The notes beneath the pieces were generated by a model. The model was not told the DNA's origin and ran no database searches. It saw only the letters and a program-made list of their open reading frames with translations. Positions 19,067-28,522 of a stretch of DNA of 64,000 nt are shown in pieces. The stretch is from assembly GCA_045562535.1 (NCBI GenBank), contig JBJKVP010000004.1:62001-126000 (forward strand), written 5' to 3'. Origin of the DNA: UBA6926 sp045562535 (lineage in GTDB: Bacteria > Chloroflexota > Dehalococcoidia > UBA6926). The position numbers were made by a program, and so were the translations under genes. Numbering within the stretch: position 1 is the stretch's first letter; every line of letters begins with the position of its first letter.

Positions 19067-19924
19067 CTAGTCCAACCATCCAGGCTCTTGCTGTATCCAG
19101 TCTTTGACCGACATTAGCGGAATATCCCATTCTTTTTTAAGTTCATCAACGTTAACCTGGTACCCTTCTCCCTCATAAAATTCATTCATGGTTTTCATTG
19201 GCCCGGGGACGCGATCTCTTTGATCTTCAGGTATATGATTGTAATTTACTTCGATTCCTAAGGATTCAGCAAAAACCTGCGCTACCTCTGGTAGTGTCAT
19301 TACATCACCTGCAAGATCAATTTCCTTTCCCGAAAAGCGCTCTGGGTTTTCAAATGCTGCTACCGCAAAGTCAGCGATGTTTTGCACTGCTATGAACCAC
19401 TGGTTTCTATCAGGAGATAAAATACCAGATAGTCGCCCGTTTTTTATAGCGTCTCTGTTCCTATTAAAATTGTCTGTGAAAGATACAGGTCGAAGTATTG
19501 TGTAATTAACACCTCCATTTTTTATAATTCCCTCGATTGCTCCTTTTGTTTCAAAATGAGGCACACCTATACTTCTGTTACCTCCAGAAACTCCGCTAAA
19601 CACGATATGGCGGACATTAGACATCTTCGATGCGTCAACTACATTAGACCCTCGGTTAATTTCGGTACTAGGGTCTTCTCTTCCAATCCCAATAAAATAC
19701 ACTCCATATGCTCCATCCATAGCTTTCTTCAGAGAATTCAAATCATCCATGTCGCCCGCAAATAACTCTGCCCCTAAACTAGCAACGTCCTTTGCAACAT
19801 CGGATTCAATAGTACGAGTAAGCACTCTGACGCCATAACCTTTTTCAACCAAAAGCCGTACAACCTTGCTGCCTTGGGTTCCAGTACCACCAATAACCAA
19901 TATCGATTTGCTTCCTGTGCTCAT
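19067..19924 (-). CDS. NmrA-like NAD(P)-binding protein (atypical SDR), copy 1
   Basis: The 285-residue protein starts at an ATG preceded by AGGGAGGG; an upstream ATG at 19954 lacks such a site. The nucleotide-binding motif is VIGGTGTQGSKVV. It continues with LTRTIESDVAKDVAS (phosphate-discriminating region), GDMDDLNSLKKAMDGAYGVYFI, HIVFSGVSGG and YTILRPVSFTDNF. NmrA-like proteins sense NAD(P) or reduce quinones and other small substrates; none can be assigned. It is a paralogue of the next gene upstream on the same strand (19993-20856). Confidence 0.82.
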   Translation of the reverse strand: MSTGSKSILVIGGTGTQGSKVVRLLVEKGYGVRVLTRTIESDVAKDVASLGAELFAGDMDDLNSLKKAMDGAYGVYFIGIGREDPSTEINRGSNVVDASKMSNVRHIVFSGVSGGNRSIGVPHFETKGAIEGIIKNGGVNYTILRPVSFTDNFNRNRDAIKNGRLSGILSPDRNQWFIAVQNIADFAVAAFENPERFSGKEIDLAGDVMTLPEVAQVFAESLGIEVNYNHIPEDQRDRVPGPMKTMNEFYEGEGYQVNVDELKKEWDIPLMSVKDWIQQEPGWLD

Positions 19925-19992
19925 TTTTCCCTCCCTATAATGCTTATCCATCATCTTTCGTTAATTTTCATCATAAATAAGTCAAATAACGA

Positions 19993-20856
19993 TTATTTTC
20001 CCAGATTGAAGTTGATCATATTGAGCCAATCGTGGAATGTCAGCGTATTGATTTTCCATCTATCTTTCAATTTACTGATGTCTTCGTCGTAACCAAATTC
20101 TTGGTACCATCGGCTCATAGCTAGTGCGCCCGAAGAAACTCCCGTTCCAATCTCCGTCTGAGTATAACTTATATCTGAACCAACTACGGAACTCAGGGTT
20201 TCAGCAATTCTAGTCATGGTAATAGTTTCTGATGCAATATCAATCTCTTGACCAACAAATTCTCCAGGGCGAGCTAGTGCTTGCGAAGCATATAGTCCAA
20301 TATCGTAGCCTGAGATAACTTGTAATTCCTTGTCAGGGGTCAACAAACCGTTTATATTCCCTTCTCTAAGTGCCGTCCTATTCGATATATAATTTTCCAT
20401 AAAAGACACGGGACGTAAAATTGTATAGGGTAATCCGCTCTCTCTCACTGATTCGATGATTACCCGCTTAGAATCCCAATAATCTACACCTCTGTTTGGT
20501 TCTTTAGCTCCGCAAGAAGCCGTATAAACTAAGTGATTGACATTTTCTTCAACGCAGATCTCAATGACACCACGTCCTTGCTCAATTTCGGTTTCAATAG
20601 TGTTTTCATTTTGGACCGAAAAAACCCCATGGCTTCCTCGGATAGCAACACGGAGAGAATCTAAGTCATCCATATCGCCTTTAATTATTTCAACTCCTCT
20701 GTTCGCCAATGAGCGCGCTGAAGGCGAGTCAGGATTCCTAGTTAAAGCAACTGGATACCACTCTTTTGTAGTAAGTAAATGGGTTATTAAACCACCACCT
20801 TGGTTTCCAGTAGCACCTATCACTAGTACTTTTTTTCTCTCTGTGGAACTAGTCAA
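19993..20856 (-). CDS. NmrA-like NAD(P)-binding protein (atypical SDR), copy 2
   Basis: This 287-residue paralogue of the neighbouring gene begins at TTG (GAGG 8 bases upstream). It has VIGATGNQGGGLI, GDMDDLDSLRVAIRGSHGVF, HLVYTASCGA and YTILRPVSFMENY. The two copies keep the same order of motifs, including the shared ILRPVSF run, so they arose by tandem duplication, but they have diverged enough for separate substrates. They are 68 bases apart and probably co-transcribed. Confidence 0.82.
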   Translation of the reverse strand: MTSSTERKKVLVIGATGNQGGGLITHLLTTKEWYPVALTRNPDSPSARSLANRGVEIIKGDMDDLDSLRVAIRGSHGVFSVQNENTIETEIEQGRGVIEICVEENVNHLVYTASCGAKEPNRGVDYWDSKRVIIESVRESGLPYTILRPVSFMENYISNRTALREGNINGLLTPDKELQVISGYDIGLYASQALARPGEFVGQEIDIASETITMTRIAETLSSVVGSDISYTQTEIGTGVSSGALAMSRWYQEFGYDEDISKLKDRWKINTLTFHDWLNMINFNLGK

Positions 20857-20895
20857 ATTAATTGCCTCTTTTCGTTATAAGTTGATTAAATTTTA

Positions 20896-21444
20896 CTAAA
20901 ACCCTAATCGGGAAAGTTGTGACAATATTTCATCTGAAGAAGGTCTATCACCAGCATTTTCTCCTATTCTTCTCCACAAAATTGATCCATCTTTACCAAC
21001 TATAAAAACTGCTGGCGCAGCAAGGCGATCATCTAAAACATCAAAAACTTGATAGTTTTTAGAAACTGTGGCTTGATCGTCTGACAATATATGAAAATCA
21101 GGTTGAACTAGAGACGTCATGTTTCTGACTTCGTCAAGACTATCAATGCTTATTGCGAGAATCTCTGAATTGCGATCTCTAAATTCGCTGTATCTGCTCT
21201 GCAACTCTCCGAGTTGGCCACGACAAATACCTCAAAAATAACCCCGGTAGAAAATTAGAACCACCGCTTGGTTTTCTAGAAGAGTGTTTTCTAAAGAGAT
21301 TTTATTATCATTTCCATCAGTTAACGTGAAATTCGGAGCAGATGAATTGATAGTGGTATCATCTCCCATGTTAGCTAAAAGAATGGTTCCGCCAATTGTT
21401 ACTGCAACTAAGAAATAAATTATTAGATAAAATGGCCTAAACAA
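20896..21444 (-). CDS. Peroxiredoxin-like protein with UGA-encoded selenocysteine (candidate)
   Basis: The frame from TTG at 21444 (GGTAGG upstream) to TAA-side stop at 20896 is continuous except for one TGA at 21234-21232. Read through, it gives a 182-residue AhpC/TSA-fold protein: a membrane anchor (about 5-25), APNFTLTDGNDNKISL, then FYRGYF-U71-GICRGQLGEL, then ILAISIDS, HILSDDQATVSKNY and APAVFIVGKDGSILW. Relatives read FYRGYWCPYCRGQL here, so the TGA replaces the peroxidatic Cys of a CxxC motif (UxxC). A SECIS-like hairpin follows at the expected distance. The sequence after the TGA stays in frame and well conserved, which argues against a decayed pseudogene. The sel genes are not in the window, so this remains a strong prediction. 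Confidence 0.78.
21202..21234 (-). promoter_or_regulatory. Candidate bacterial SECIS element with UGA codon
   Basis: Directly 3' of the TGA (21234-21232), after 15 bases, the minus strand reads CAACTC-GGA-GAGTTG (21216-21202): a perfect 6-bp stem with a GGA loop. The loop begins 21 bases after the UGA. Known bacterial SECIS models call for a short hairpin with G in the first loop positions about 16-37 bases after the UGA, and this fits. The lower stem is weak. Confidence 0.65.
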
Positions 21445-21551
21445 AAAAACCTACCTTTTTTAACCTGATTGTTCTAAACGTTTAACAACCAATACCCGAT
21501 ATCATATAACACTCGAAAATATATCTAAAGCAAATAAATAAATTCAAAAGT

Positions 21552-21580
21552 TTTAGGATTTTCCTAAAGAAGGTTATAAT
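21552..21580 (+). promoter_or_regulatory. coaX promoter region with inverted repeat
   Basis: A perfect TATAAT lies at 21575-21580, so transcription would start about 5 bases before the coaX ATG. In place of a clear -35 box there is a 7-bp inverted repeat, TTTAGGA-TTT-TCCTAAA (21552-21568), which could be a protein-binding site. The regulator is unknown. Confidence 0.4.
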
Positions 21581-21591
21581 ATCGGCTCATC

Positions 21592-22356
21592 ATGTTTCTT
21601 GCAGTAGACATAGGAAATACAAGTGTGAAAATCGGGCTTTATACAAGTTCGGATTTTAATTCAATTTGGAGAATAGAAACAAATGAAACACGCTCACAAA
21701 TTTTGGATTTTGAATCGATTGAAGCCTGGTTGTTAAAAAACAAAGTAGTTCCTCAGGAAATAGAAAGTATAGGTTTAGCAAGCGTTGTTCCAAATTTAAC
21801 TGAGATGATTACCAATTCATTAAAAAACCACTTTAAAACAAACTTACTAGTCATCGATTCCGATTTAGATCTAGGTATTAAATTGAAAGTTGATAAACCA
21901 AAAGAAGTTGGTATTGATAGAATCATAAACGCTGTTTCGGCATCCGAGATTTTGCCTACGCCAATAATTATCATTGATTTTGGTACTGCAACAACCTTTG
22001 ATGTCGTAGATAAGAACGGAGATTACATCGGTGGTACAATAGTACCTGGAGTAGAACTATCTTCGAGGGCACTTGCTTCGAATACAGCAAAATTGCCGGA
22101 AATTCCTCTTGAGTTTCCCTCGAAATGGATAGGAAAAAACACGGTTGAATCTATGCAATCAGGTTTAATGAATGGGTACATGGGCTTGGTTGAAGGTATG
22201 GTTAATGGTATAAATACCGAGCTAGGACAAAATGCTAACGTTATAGCAACAGGAGGGCTAGCGGCTACTATATCAAAACGCACAAACTGTATAGGAATAG
22301 TAAAGCCAAGTTTAACTCTGGATGGAATTAAAAGGATTTGGGAATTAAATAATTAA
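21592..22356 (+). CDS. coaX: Type III pantothenate kinase
   Basis: CoaX carries out the first committed step of CoA synthesis. The 254-residue product has MFLAVDIGNTSVKIGLY (phosphate-1 loop), DKPKEVGIDRIINAVSA, IIDFGTATTFDVVDKNG, YIGGTIVPGVELSSRAL and ATGGLA near the end. Length is normal for the family. There is no Shine-Dalgarno site and the predicted 5' leader is very short, so translation may be leaderless. It is followed by coaBC, the next two enzymes of the same pathway. Confidence 0.95.
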   Translation: MFLAVDIGNTSVKIGLYTSSDFNSIWRIETNETRSQILDFESIEAWLLKNKVVPQEIESIGLASVVPNLTEMITNSLKNHFKTNLLVIDSDLDLGIKLKVDKPKEVGIDRIINAVSASEILPTPIIIIDFGTATTFDVVDKNGDYIGGTIVPGVELSSRALASNTAKLPEIPLEFPSKWIGKNTVESMQSGLMNGYMGLVEGMVNGINTELGQNANVIATGGLAATISKRTNCIGIVKPSLTLDGIKRIWELNN

Positions 22357-22413
22357 ATCTACATAACCAGATAATATGGGCAATTAGGCTGAACAGTATT
22401 AGATGGAGCAACA

Positions 22414-23622
22414 ATGGCAGAAATAAACATATTAGATAATAAGCGAATTGTTCTTGGAGTTACAGGGAGCATCGCAAGCTATAAATCTATAGACCTTGCT
22501 TCAAAATTAACACAGTTGGGTGCCAAGGTAGACGTAATATTAACAAGATCAGCTCAAGAGTTCATATCAGCAATTACTTTTCGATCGCTAACACACCGCA
22601 AGGTAATTACAGATTTATTTGATGAAGAGTCTGAGGATCCTGTAGAGCACATAGCATTAGCACAGCAAGCGGATATTATAGTTGTAGCACCTGCCACGGC
22701 TAACATACTTGCTAAGATGAAATATGGATTCGCAGATGATCCACTCACAGCAACTATACTCGCCACTAATGCACCACTTATCGTAGCTCCTGCAATGGAA
22801 TCAAATATGTGGAACAACGAAGCTACTCAAGAAAATATATTGACTCTTACTCAAAGAGGGGTTGAATTCATCGGGCCAGTTGAAGGTCATCTGGCTTCGG
22901 GAGGCTCTGGATACGGCCGTTTTGACTCAATCGAAAATATTATCGCTGGTATAACGAGAATACTGAAGCAAGCCAAAGATTTGAGTGAAAAACATATTGT
23001 TATATCTGCTGGAGGAACTCAAGAGCCTATCGACGCGGTCAGAGTAATTACTAATCGTTCTTCGGGTAAACAAGGATATGCTCTTGCATCTGCTGCGGTA
23101 TCACGAGGAGCCAGAGTAACCCTTGTAACTGCCCCAACAGCTCTACCCGATCCTCCAGGTGTAACAATAGTGAAAATCAATACTGCGAGAGAAATGCTTA
23201 AAGGCGTCACTGACGCGGTGAAAGACAATGGGGATGCACTTATAATGGCGGCTGCGGTAGCAGATTGGGAAAGTGACAATCAATCAAAAACCAAGCTAAA
23301 AAAGACCTCTGGCGAAAAAACGATGTCGATCAGTTTAAAACAAACCCCAGACATTCTAAAAGCAATGTCAGATAAGAAAATTATAAAAATTGGATTCGCA
23401 GCCGAAACTGAAAACCTTATAGACAACGCTACTGATAAACTAAAAGAGAAAAAATTAGATATGATTGTCGCAAATGACGTATCTTCAAAAGATTCGGGGT
23501 TTAGCGTAGATAATAACCGAGTGGTCATTTTAGATAAAAAGGGTTCGAAAACTGAACTCCCATTACTAAGTAAATTACAAGTAGCAGATCATATTATTGA
23601 TCGCCTATCAGAACTGCTATAG
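22414..23622 (+). CDS. coaBC: Bifunctional phosphopantothenoylcysteine decarboxylase/synthetase
   Basis: The N-terminal CoaC flavoprotein half (about residues 8-185) has GVTGSIASYKSIDL, PATANILAKMKYGFADD and PAMESNMW. The C-terminal CoaB half (about 190-400) has ISAGGTQEPIDAVRVITN, SSGKQGYALA, AAAVADW and IVANDVS. The ATG follows GGAG by 5 bases. It lies 57 bases after coaX, so pantothenate to 4'-phosphopantetheine is encoded as one unit. Confidence 0.96.
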   Translation: MAEINILDNKRIVLGVTGSIASYKSIDLASKLTQLGAKVDVILTRSAQEFISAITFRSLTHRKVITDLFDEESEDPVEHIALAQQADIIVVAPATANILAKMKYGFADDPLTATILATNAPLIVAPAMESNMWNNEATQENILTLTQRGVEFIGPVEGHLASGGSGYGRFDSIENIIAGITRILKQAKDLSEKHIVISAGGTQEPIDAVRVITNRSSGKQGYALASAAVSRGARVTLVTAPTALPDPPGVTIVKINTAREMLKGVTDAVKDNGDALIMAAAVADWESDNQSKTKLKKTSGEKTMSISLKQTPDILKAMSDKKIIKIGFAAETENLIDNATDKLKEKKLDMIVANDVSSKDSGFSVDNNRVVILDKKGSKTELPLLSKLQVADHIIDRLSELL

Positions 23623-23657
23623 AGAAATATCATATATTAATTCAATCGGAGCTTTAG

Positions 23658-24293
23658 GTGGACACACATAACAGCGAGCTACCCGTTTCTATCGTACTCT
23701 TAGCGGCAGGATCCTCAGATAGAATGGGGAAACCTAAACAAACTTTAACTTGGTACGGAACCCCATTATTAGTACATCAAGTGCAAGCCGCTATAGATTC
23801 TAAAGCGAACGAAGTGGTTGTGATTCTTGGAGAAAATTTTAATGAGTATCGATCACTATTAAAAACCCACTTAGGATCATCGTTTAACAATATAAATCTT
23901 GTCGAAAATGTAGATTGGGGTTTAGGCAAAACCACTTCGGTTAAATTAGGAATTGAAAATGTTTCTCTCAATTCAAAAGACATCATACTATGGGCAGCGG
24001 ACTCCCCAAGATCATCTCAATTAATCAATGATCTCACGGAATACCATATATCTAATAATAATCTAATAACTTACCCTTGGCACAATAGTAAAGAGGGTCA
24101 TCCAGGCATCTTTTCTCTTAGCTTAAGAAAGGAACTCCTTTTAATATCAGAGGAGAAACAGGGGCTTAGAGAAATAGTTAATAAAACCCCTAGTCGAGTG
24201 AGCAAATTTATTAGTGACGATCCACTTTCAATTGTGAACATGAACACCTTAGAAGATTATAATCAAGCATTATCTTTAACTAACCAAATTTAA
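23658..24293 (+). CDS. MobA/MocA-like nucleotidyltransferase
   Basis: The 211-residue protein begins at GTG (GGAG 6 bases upstream). The N-terminal nucleotide-binding signature is VLLAAGSSDRMGKPKQTL, followed by HQVQAAIDSKANEVVVILG and the metal-binding WAADSPRSS. It ends in the family's usual HPGIFSLSLRKELL and VNMNTLEDYNQAL. Members transfer CMP or GMP, often to molybdopterin. The binding loop matches the MocA/MobA-like group, but no molybdenum gene is nearby, so the substrate is open. Confidence 0.8.
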   Translation: MDTHNSELPVSIVLLAAGSSDRMGKPKQTLTWYGTPLLVHQVQAAIDSKANEVVVILGENFNEYRSLLKTHLGSSFNNINLVENVDWGLGKTTSVKLGIENVSLNSKDIILWAADSPRSSQLINDLTEYHISNNNLITYPWHNSKEGHPGIFSLSLRKELLLISEEKQGLREIVNKTPSRVSKFISDDPLSIVNMNTLEDYNQALSLTNQI

Positions 24294-24383
24294 AATGATT
24301 TGGAAGAACATGAACTTCCTTGACCCTGGTAGTTGTAGATATATACAATCTAAATCGCGTTTATCAATTGAAAGTATGTAATA

Positions 24384-27221
24384 ATGACATCGAAACAGAA
24401 TAGATCATTTTCAAATTCTATGGCCAGTGCTTACAATCCCCATGAATTCGAGATAAAACGTTATGAATGGTGGGAATCGAAAGGGTACTTCAAACCTGCA
24501 AAAAACAGTACTGGAGACAACCCTCCTTTTACTGTAATCATGCCTCCTCCAAATGTAACTGGTCAGCTCCATTTAGGCCATGCTCTAACTGCAACTATAG
24601 AAGACACTTTGGTGCGTTGGCATCGTATGCAAGGAGATGACACTCTATGGCTACCCGGTACGGATCACGCAGGAATAGCTACTCAATATATAGTCGAGCA
24701 AGCCGTTCGATCTGAGGGGCTTGACCGTCGAACAATGGGACGCGAAAAATTCCTGGAAAGAGTCTGGGTCTGGGTGAAACAATACGGAGGAGAAATCCAG
24801 AAACAGCACAGGCGGTTGGGAGTATCTGCCGACTGGACACGTGAAACATTCACTCTTGATGAAGGGCCTTCCAACGCGGTTCGAACAACCTTTCATAATT
24901 TGTTCGAACAAAACCGTATATACCGTGGAGAACGAATAATTAACTGGTGCCCTCAAGACTTGACCGCACTTTCGGACCTTGAAATAGAGTATGAAGATAT
25001 CGAAGGCCATTTATGGCATATAGAATACCCTACCTCCGATGGATCTGGATCAGTAATCGTAGCTACAACAAGGCCAGAAACACTACTCGGTGATACTGCG
25101 GTTGCAGTCAATCCCAATGATACAAGGTATTCACATTTAATTGGCAAGCAAGTAGAACTTCCTTTGACAAACCGTCTAATACCGATTATCGGTGATGACT
25201 ATGTAGACATAGAGTTTGGTACTGGAGCTTTGAAAATAACTCCTGCCCATGATGTTAACGACTTCGAGATTGGAAAGCGAAATAATCTAGAATCGATCAA
25301 CGTAATGAATCCAGATGGGACTATGGGTGACGTATCAGGTAAATACGCAAACATGGATCGGTTCGAAGCAAGAGAAATGATCGTATCCGATCTAGAACAA
25401 GTAGGTTTACTAAAAAAAATAGAACCATACGATACCCGAATTGGACACTGCTACAGATGCAAAGAAATTGTAGAACCTCGCCCTAGCTTACAGTGGTTCA
25501 TTGACATCAAACCGCTTGCCGATCCTGCTATAAAAGCAGTAGTTGACAATAAAATTTCAATAATTCCAGAGCGTTTCACGCAGATATATATGAATTGGAT
25601 GGAAAATATACGAGACTGGTGTATCTCCAGACAACTATGGTGGGGGCACAGAATCCCGGTTTGGTATTGCACAGATTGCGAAGGTGATAAATTAAAAGTG
25701 ATTATGAATGACGTTTCATCACCTGTCGATGGAAAAGAATTTATAGAACACAATTACAACGATCTCATTAAATCAGGAATGTCCTTTAAAAAGATTTTAG
25801 ACGATTCAGAGCGCATCGAATCATCAGAGTCAGCAACACCTATAGTATCTATAAATGATCCAGATCAATGCCCAAATTGTGGAAGCAAGCATCTTGTCCA
25901 AGATCCCGATGTTTTAGATACATGGTTTTCGTCCGGGTTATGGCCACATTCAACTTTAGGTTGGCCAGAGAAAACAGAGGATTATGCTAGGTTTTACCCG
26001 ACATCAGTGATGGAAACTGGATACGATATTCTCTTTTTCTGGGTCGCAAGAATGATAATGTTGGGCATAGCAAACACGGGCATTCCGCCGTTTAAAACAG
26101 TTTACCTTCATGGGTTGGTTCGTGATCCAAATCGCCAGAAAATGTCAAAAACAAAAGGTAACGTTATAGATCCTTTAGAAACAATCGAAAAATATGGTAC
26201 CGATGCTTTAAGAATGGCTTTGACTATTAGTACAACACCAGGAAATGACTTAGCTCTCCCTGACTCTCGCCTAGAAGCAGGCAGAAATTTTGCTAACAAA
26301 TTATGGAATGGTGCTAGATTTGTTCTAAATACTATCGAAAGTTCCCAGGTTCAAGTTACTCATGTGACCCAAAAACCGATTCAATTGGAAGATAAATGGA
26401 TTATAAGCAGATTGGAAAAAGTTAAGCAAGACGTAAATAAAATGCTTGGCGATTTCCAGATTGGGCAAGCCGAACAAGTACTGCGAGATTTCTTATGGGA
26501 TGAATTTTTCGACTGGTACTTAGAAATGGCAAAAATCCGAATAAATAAAAATGATTTCACACCCGTAAATATTTTGGCAGAAGTGCTAGAAAAATCATGC
26601 CTTTTATTGCATCCATTTATGCCGTTTATCACTGAAGAGATATGGCAAAACCTGGTTAGCATTTCACCAAACAAGTCCAACGATAAAGAATCGCTGATGA
26701 TATCGACTTACCCAAAATCAAACAATGCTCTTATAGACGAAAAGGCGGAAGAAGAGCTAAAAGAAATCTCTGAGGTTATTAGGAGCATACGGAATCTTAG
26801 AGCTGAGCTAAAAATAGATCCCTCAATCAATATAGAGACATTATTATCGTCTGAAAAATATATTGACGTTTTTGAAGAAAACAGGGAAATAATAGAGGTT
26901 CTAGGAAAAACAACCCCCCTCCAAATTACAGCTGACCCTAAGCAAGGTTCATCCTTTTTAAACACCACCTCAACCGTTTTAGATTATTCCACAATTGTAG
27001 TTCCACTGGACGATTTAATTGATACAGATGAGGAAAAAATTCGGATAAGTGAAGAAATCAAGACTGTGGAATTAAGAATCGAACAACTGAAAAAAAGATT
27101 ATCAGACAATAATTTTATATCCAAAGCTCCTCAAGAAGTTATAGGGAAAGAGAAAATAAGGCTTGAAGAATCCGCAGAAAAATTGAAAAATCTTACTTCC
27201 CAAATCCAAAACCTAAAATGA
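24384..27221 (+). CDS. valS: Valyl-tRNA synthetase
   Basis: This class I synthetase has 945 residues. Its HIGH motif is PPPNVTGQLHLGHAL and its KMSKS motif KMSKTKGNVIDPL. The editing domain shows ATTRPETLLGDTAVAVNP, and cysteine pairs CYRCK, CTDC and CPNCGSKH resemble zinc-binding elements. The tRNA-binding anticodon domain follows, and the C-terminus is a coiled coil (about 880-945) typical of ValS. A 28-codon frame from 24295 ends just before the ATG, but it is not Val-rich. No T-box is seen. Confidence 0.97.
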   Translation: MTSKQNRSFSNSMASAYNPHEFEIKRYEWWESKGYFKPAKNSTGDNPPFTVIMPPPNVTGQLHLGHALTATIEDTLVRWHRMQGDDTLWLPGTDHAGIATQYIVEQAVRSEGLDRRTMGREKFLERVWVWVKQYGGEIQKQHRRLGVSADWTRETFTLDEGPSNAVRTTFHNLFEQNRIYRGERIINWCPQDLTALSDLEIEYEDIEGHLWHIEYPTSDGSGSVIVATTRPETLLGDTAVAVNPNDTRYSHLIGKQVELPLTNRLIPIIGDDYVDIEFGTGALKITPAHDVNDFEIGKRNNLESINVMNPDGTMGDVSGKYANMDRFEAREMIVSDLEQVGLLKKIEPYDTRIGHCYRCKEIVEPRPSLQWFIDIKPLADPAIKAVVDNKISIIPERFTQIYMNWMENIRDWCISRQLWWGHRIPVWYCTDCEGDKLKVIMNDVSSPVDGKEFIEHNYNDLIKSGMSFKKILDDSERIESSESATPIVSINDPDQCPNCGSKHLVQDPDVLDTWFSSGLWPHSTLGWPEKTEDYARFYPTSVMETGYDILFFWVARMIMLGIANTGIPPFKTVYLHGLVRDPNRQKMSKTKGNVIDPLETIEKYGTDALRMALTISTTPGNDLALPDSRLEAGRNFANKLWNGARFVLNTIESSQVQVTHVTQKPIQLEDKWIISRLEKVKQDVNKMLGDFQIGQAEQVLRDFLWDEFFDWYLEMAKIRINKNDFTPVNILAEVLEKSCLLLHPFMPFITEEIWQNLVSISPNKSNDKESLMISTYPKSNNALIDEKAEEELKEISEVIRSIRNLRAELKIDPSINIETLLSSEKYIDVFEENREIIEVLGKTTPLQITADPKQGSSFLNTTSTVLDYSTIVVPLDDLIDTDEEKIRISEEIKTVELRIEQLKKRLSDNNFISKAPQEVIGKEKIRLEESAEKLKNLTSQIQNLK

Positions 27222-27284
27222 TTAGTGAGTAACTAGGTAAATAATTTTATTCTTGAGTCGTTAGATGGAGTAAAATTATTATCC

Positions 27285-27719
27285 CTATCCAGAAGCTCCT
27301 TGATTAGAATAACCTTTTTCTTGTAGTTCAACCAAAACCATTTTAAGGTTGAGAGGATGGACCCAGGCTACTTTGTCGTTCCCTTCTTCCCTAATTACTT
27401 TGCCACCCATCTCTTCTATGTTTGCCAACGTCTTTTGAACATCATCTACTTCTAAGCAAACCATATAAAGTCCTTCTCCTAAAGGATTCCTCTCATTTTT
27501 GCGCTCCTCCATCATCCGTGCCAAAGCCGTATTAGAATTAGCGGGTGTCATGACTTCAATCACCGCGTTGCCATCTACACCTAACATTTGTGCGGTAACC
27601 CCGAACTGGTTAGTAGAGACTTGGCTGATTGGTTCGAGTCCGAACATCTTTGACCAAATTTCGACGCCTTCCTCTAAATTCTCTACCATTACAGCATTAT
27701 ATTTTATATTTGTAGCCAT
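27285..27719 (-). CDS. VOC superfamily protein (glyoxalase fold)
   Basis: The 144-residue protein has one pair of beta-alpha-beta-beta-beta modules: YNAVMVENLEEGVEIWSKMFGLEP and MVCLEVDDVQKTLANIEEMGGKV, ending WVHPLNLKMVLVEL. The order resembles methylmalonyl-CoA epimerase, but the usual first metal ligand His (HVAIAV in relatives) is replaced by the NAVMV sequence, so that activity is doubtful. It lies between valS and hpt on the minus strand without a functional link. Confidence 0.72.
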   Translation of the reverse strand: MATNIKYNAVMVENLEEGVEIWSKMFGLEPISQVSTNQFGVTAQMLGVDGNAVIEVMTPANSNTALARMMEERKNERNPLGEGLYMVCLEVDDVQKTLANIEEMGGKVIREEGNDKVAWVHPLNLKMVLVELQEKGYSNQGASG

Positions 27720-27773
27720 TTAGGTTTCCTCTCTAAATTAATGTACTTAATAAATAATACCAAACAAGTGGAT

Positions 27774-28397
27774 TTACGAGTTGGATTTTTGGCTTCTTGC
27801 CCTTAACTCGGATACAGGATCCCAACTAGCATCCTCAATAACACCTATGAACGGTAAATTCCTATAATATTCTTCGTAGTCCAATCCGTATCCAACAACA
27901 AACAACGGTGGGATTTCAAACCCCAAGTAGTCAACAGGCACCTCTACCTCTCTTTTAGAAACTTTATCAAGCAGTGTACAAACCTTTATACTGGTCGGGC
28001 TCTGCTCTTCCACTGATTTTATGAGGGCAGCGATGGTATGGCCAGTGTCCACAATGTCCTCGACAATCACAACATGTTTTCCTTTTATCATGCTGGAATC
28101 TCTAATAGTGCTGCTGATGTTATACTCTCCATCCACAAGTGATCGTTCAATACTTGTAACGCCCACCGTAAGCGGCAAATCCACGTTTCTAATTAAGTCA
28201 GTAAGAAAATATAAAGCACCTTTTAAAACGGCCAAGAAAACAACTTCACGGTTCGAATAATCTCGGGTCAAAATCTGTCCTAGTTCCTGGACACGGGCAT
28301 TAACTTGCTGTTCAGTCAGCAGCACGCGAGAGACACCTTTTGATGCCCCATTATCGCTAATAAACAACGAACCTTGTTTGTAGTCGTCTGATCGCAT
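27774..28397 (-). CDS. hpt: Hypoxanthine phosphoribosyltransferase
   Basis: The product (207 residues) salvages hypoxanthine or guanine with PRPP. It shows FLAVLKGALYFLTDLIR (the PPi loop), the PRPP-binding VVIVEDIVDTGHTIAAL and VPVDYLGFEIPPLFVVGYGLDY near the C-terminus, all diagnostic of this family. About 20 extra polar residues lie at the N-terminus. It diverges from the EamA gene pair. Confidence 0.93.
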   Translation of the reverse strand: MRSDDYKQGSLFISDNGASKGVSRVLLTEQQVNARVQELGQILTRDYSNREVVFLAVLKGALYFLTDLIRNVDLPLTVGVTSIERSLVDGEYNISSTIRDSSMIKGKHVVIVEDIVDTGHTIAALIKSVEEQSPTSIKVCTLLDKVSKREVEVPVDYLGFEIPPLFVVGYGLDYEEYYRNLPFIGVIEDASWDPVSELRARSQKSNS

Positions 28398-28522
28398 AGA
28401 TTAATACTAAATGAAATTTACTTGATATGCCAGAATAATTTTCGTAAGCTGAATTAAGTCATTTAAATCTTTACTATATTCACGTATAAACTAACCCAGC
28501 AAGTTGAATTAAGGACCAATTA

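Noticed and set aside
20896..21234. Peroxiredoxin gene as a simple pseudogene (nonsense mutation)
   Set aside because: The TGA is exactly at the peroxidatic Cys column, the rest is intact, and a hairpin at the right distance follows. Selenocysteine explains more, though a mutation cannot be fully excluded.
24295..24381. 28-codon frame before valS as an attenuator leader
   Set aside because: It has no Val codons in a cluster, and no terminator follows it.
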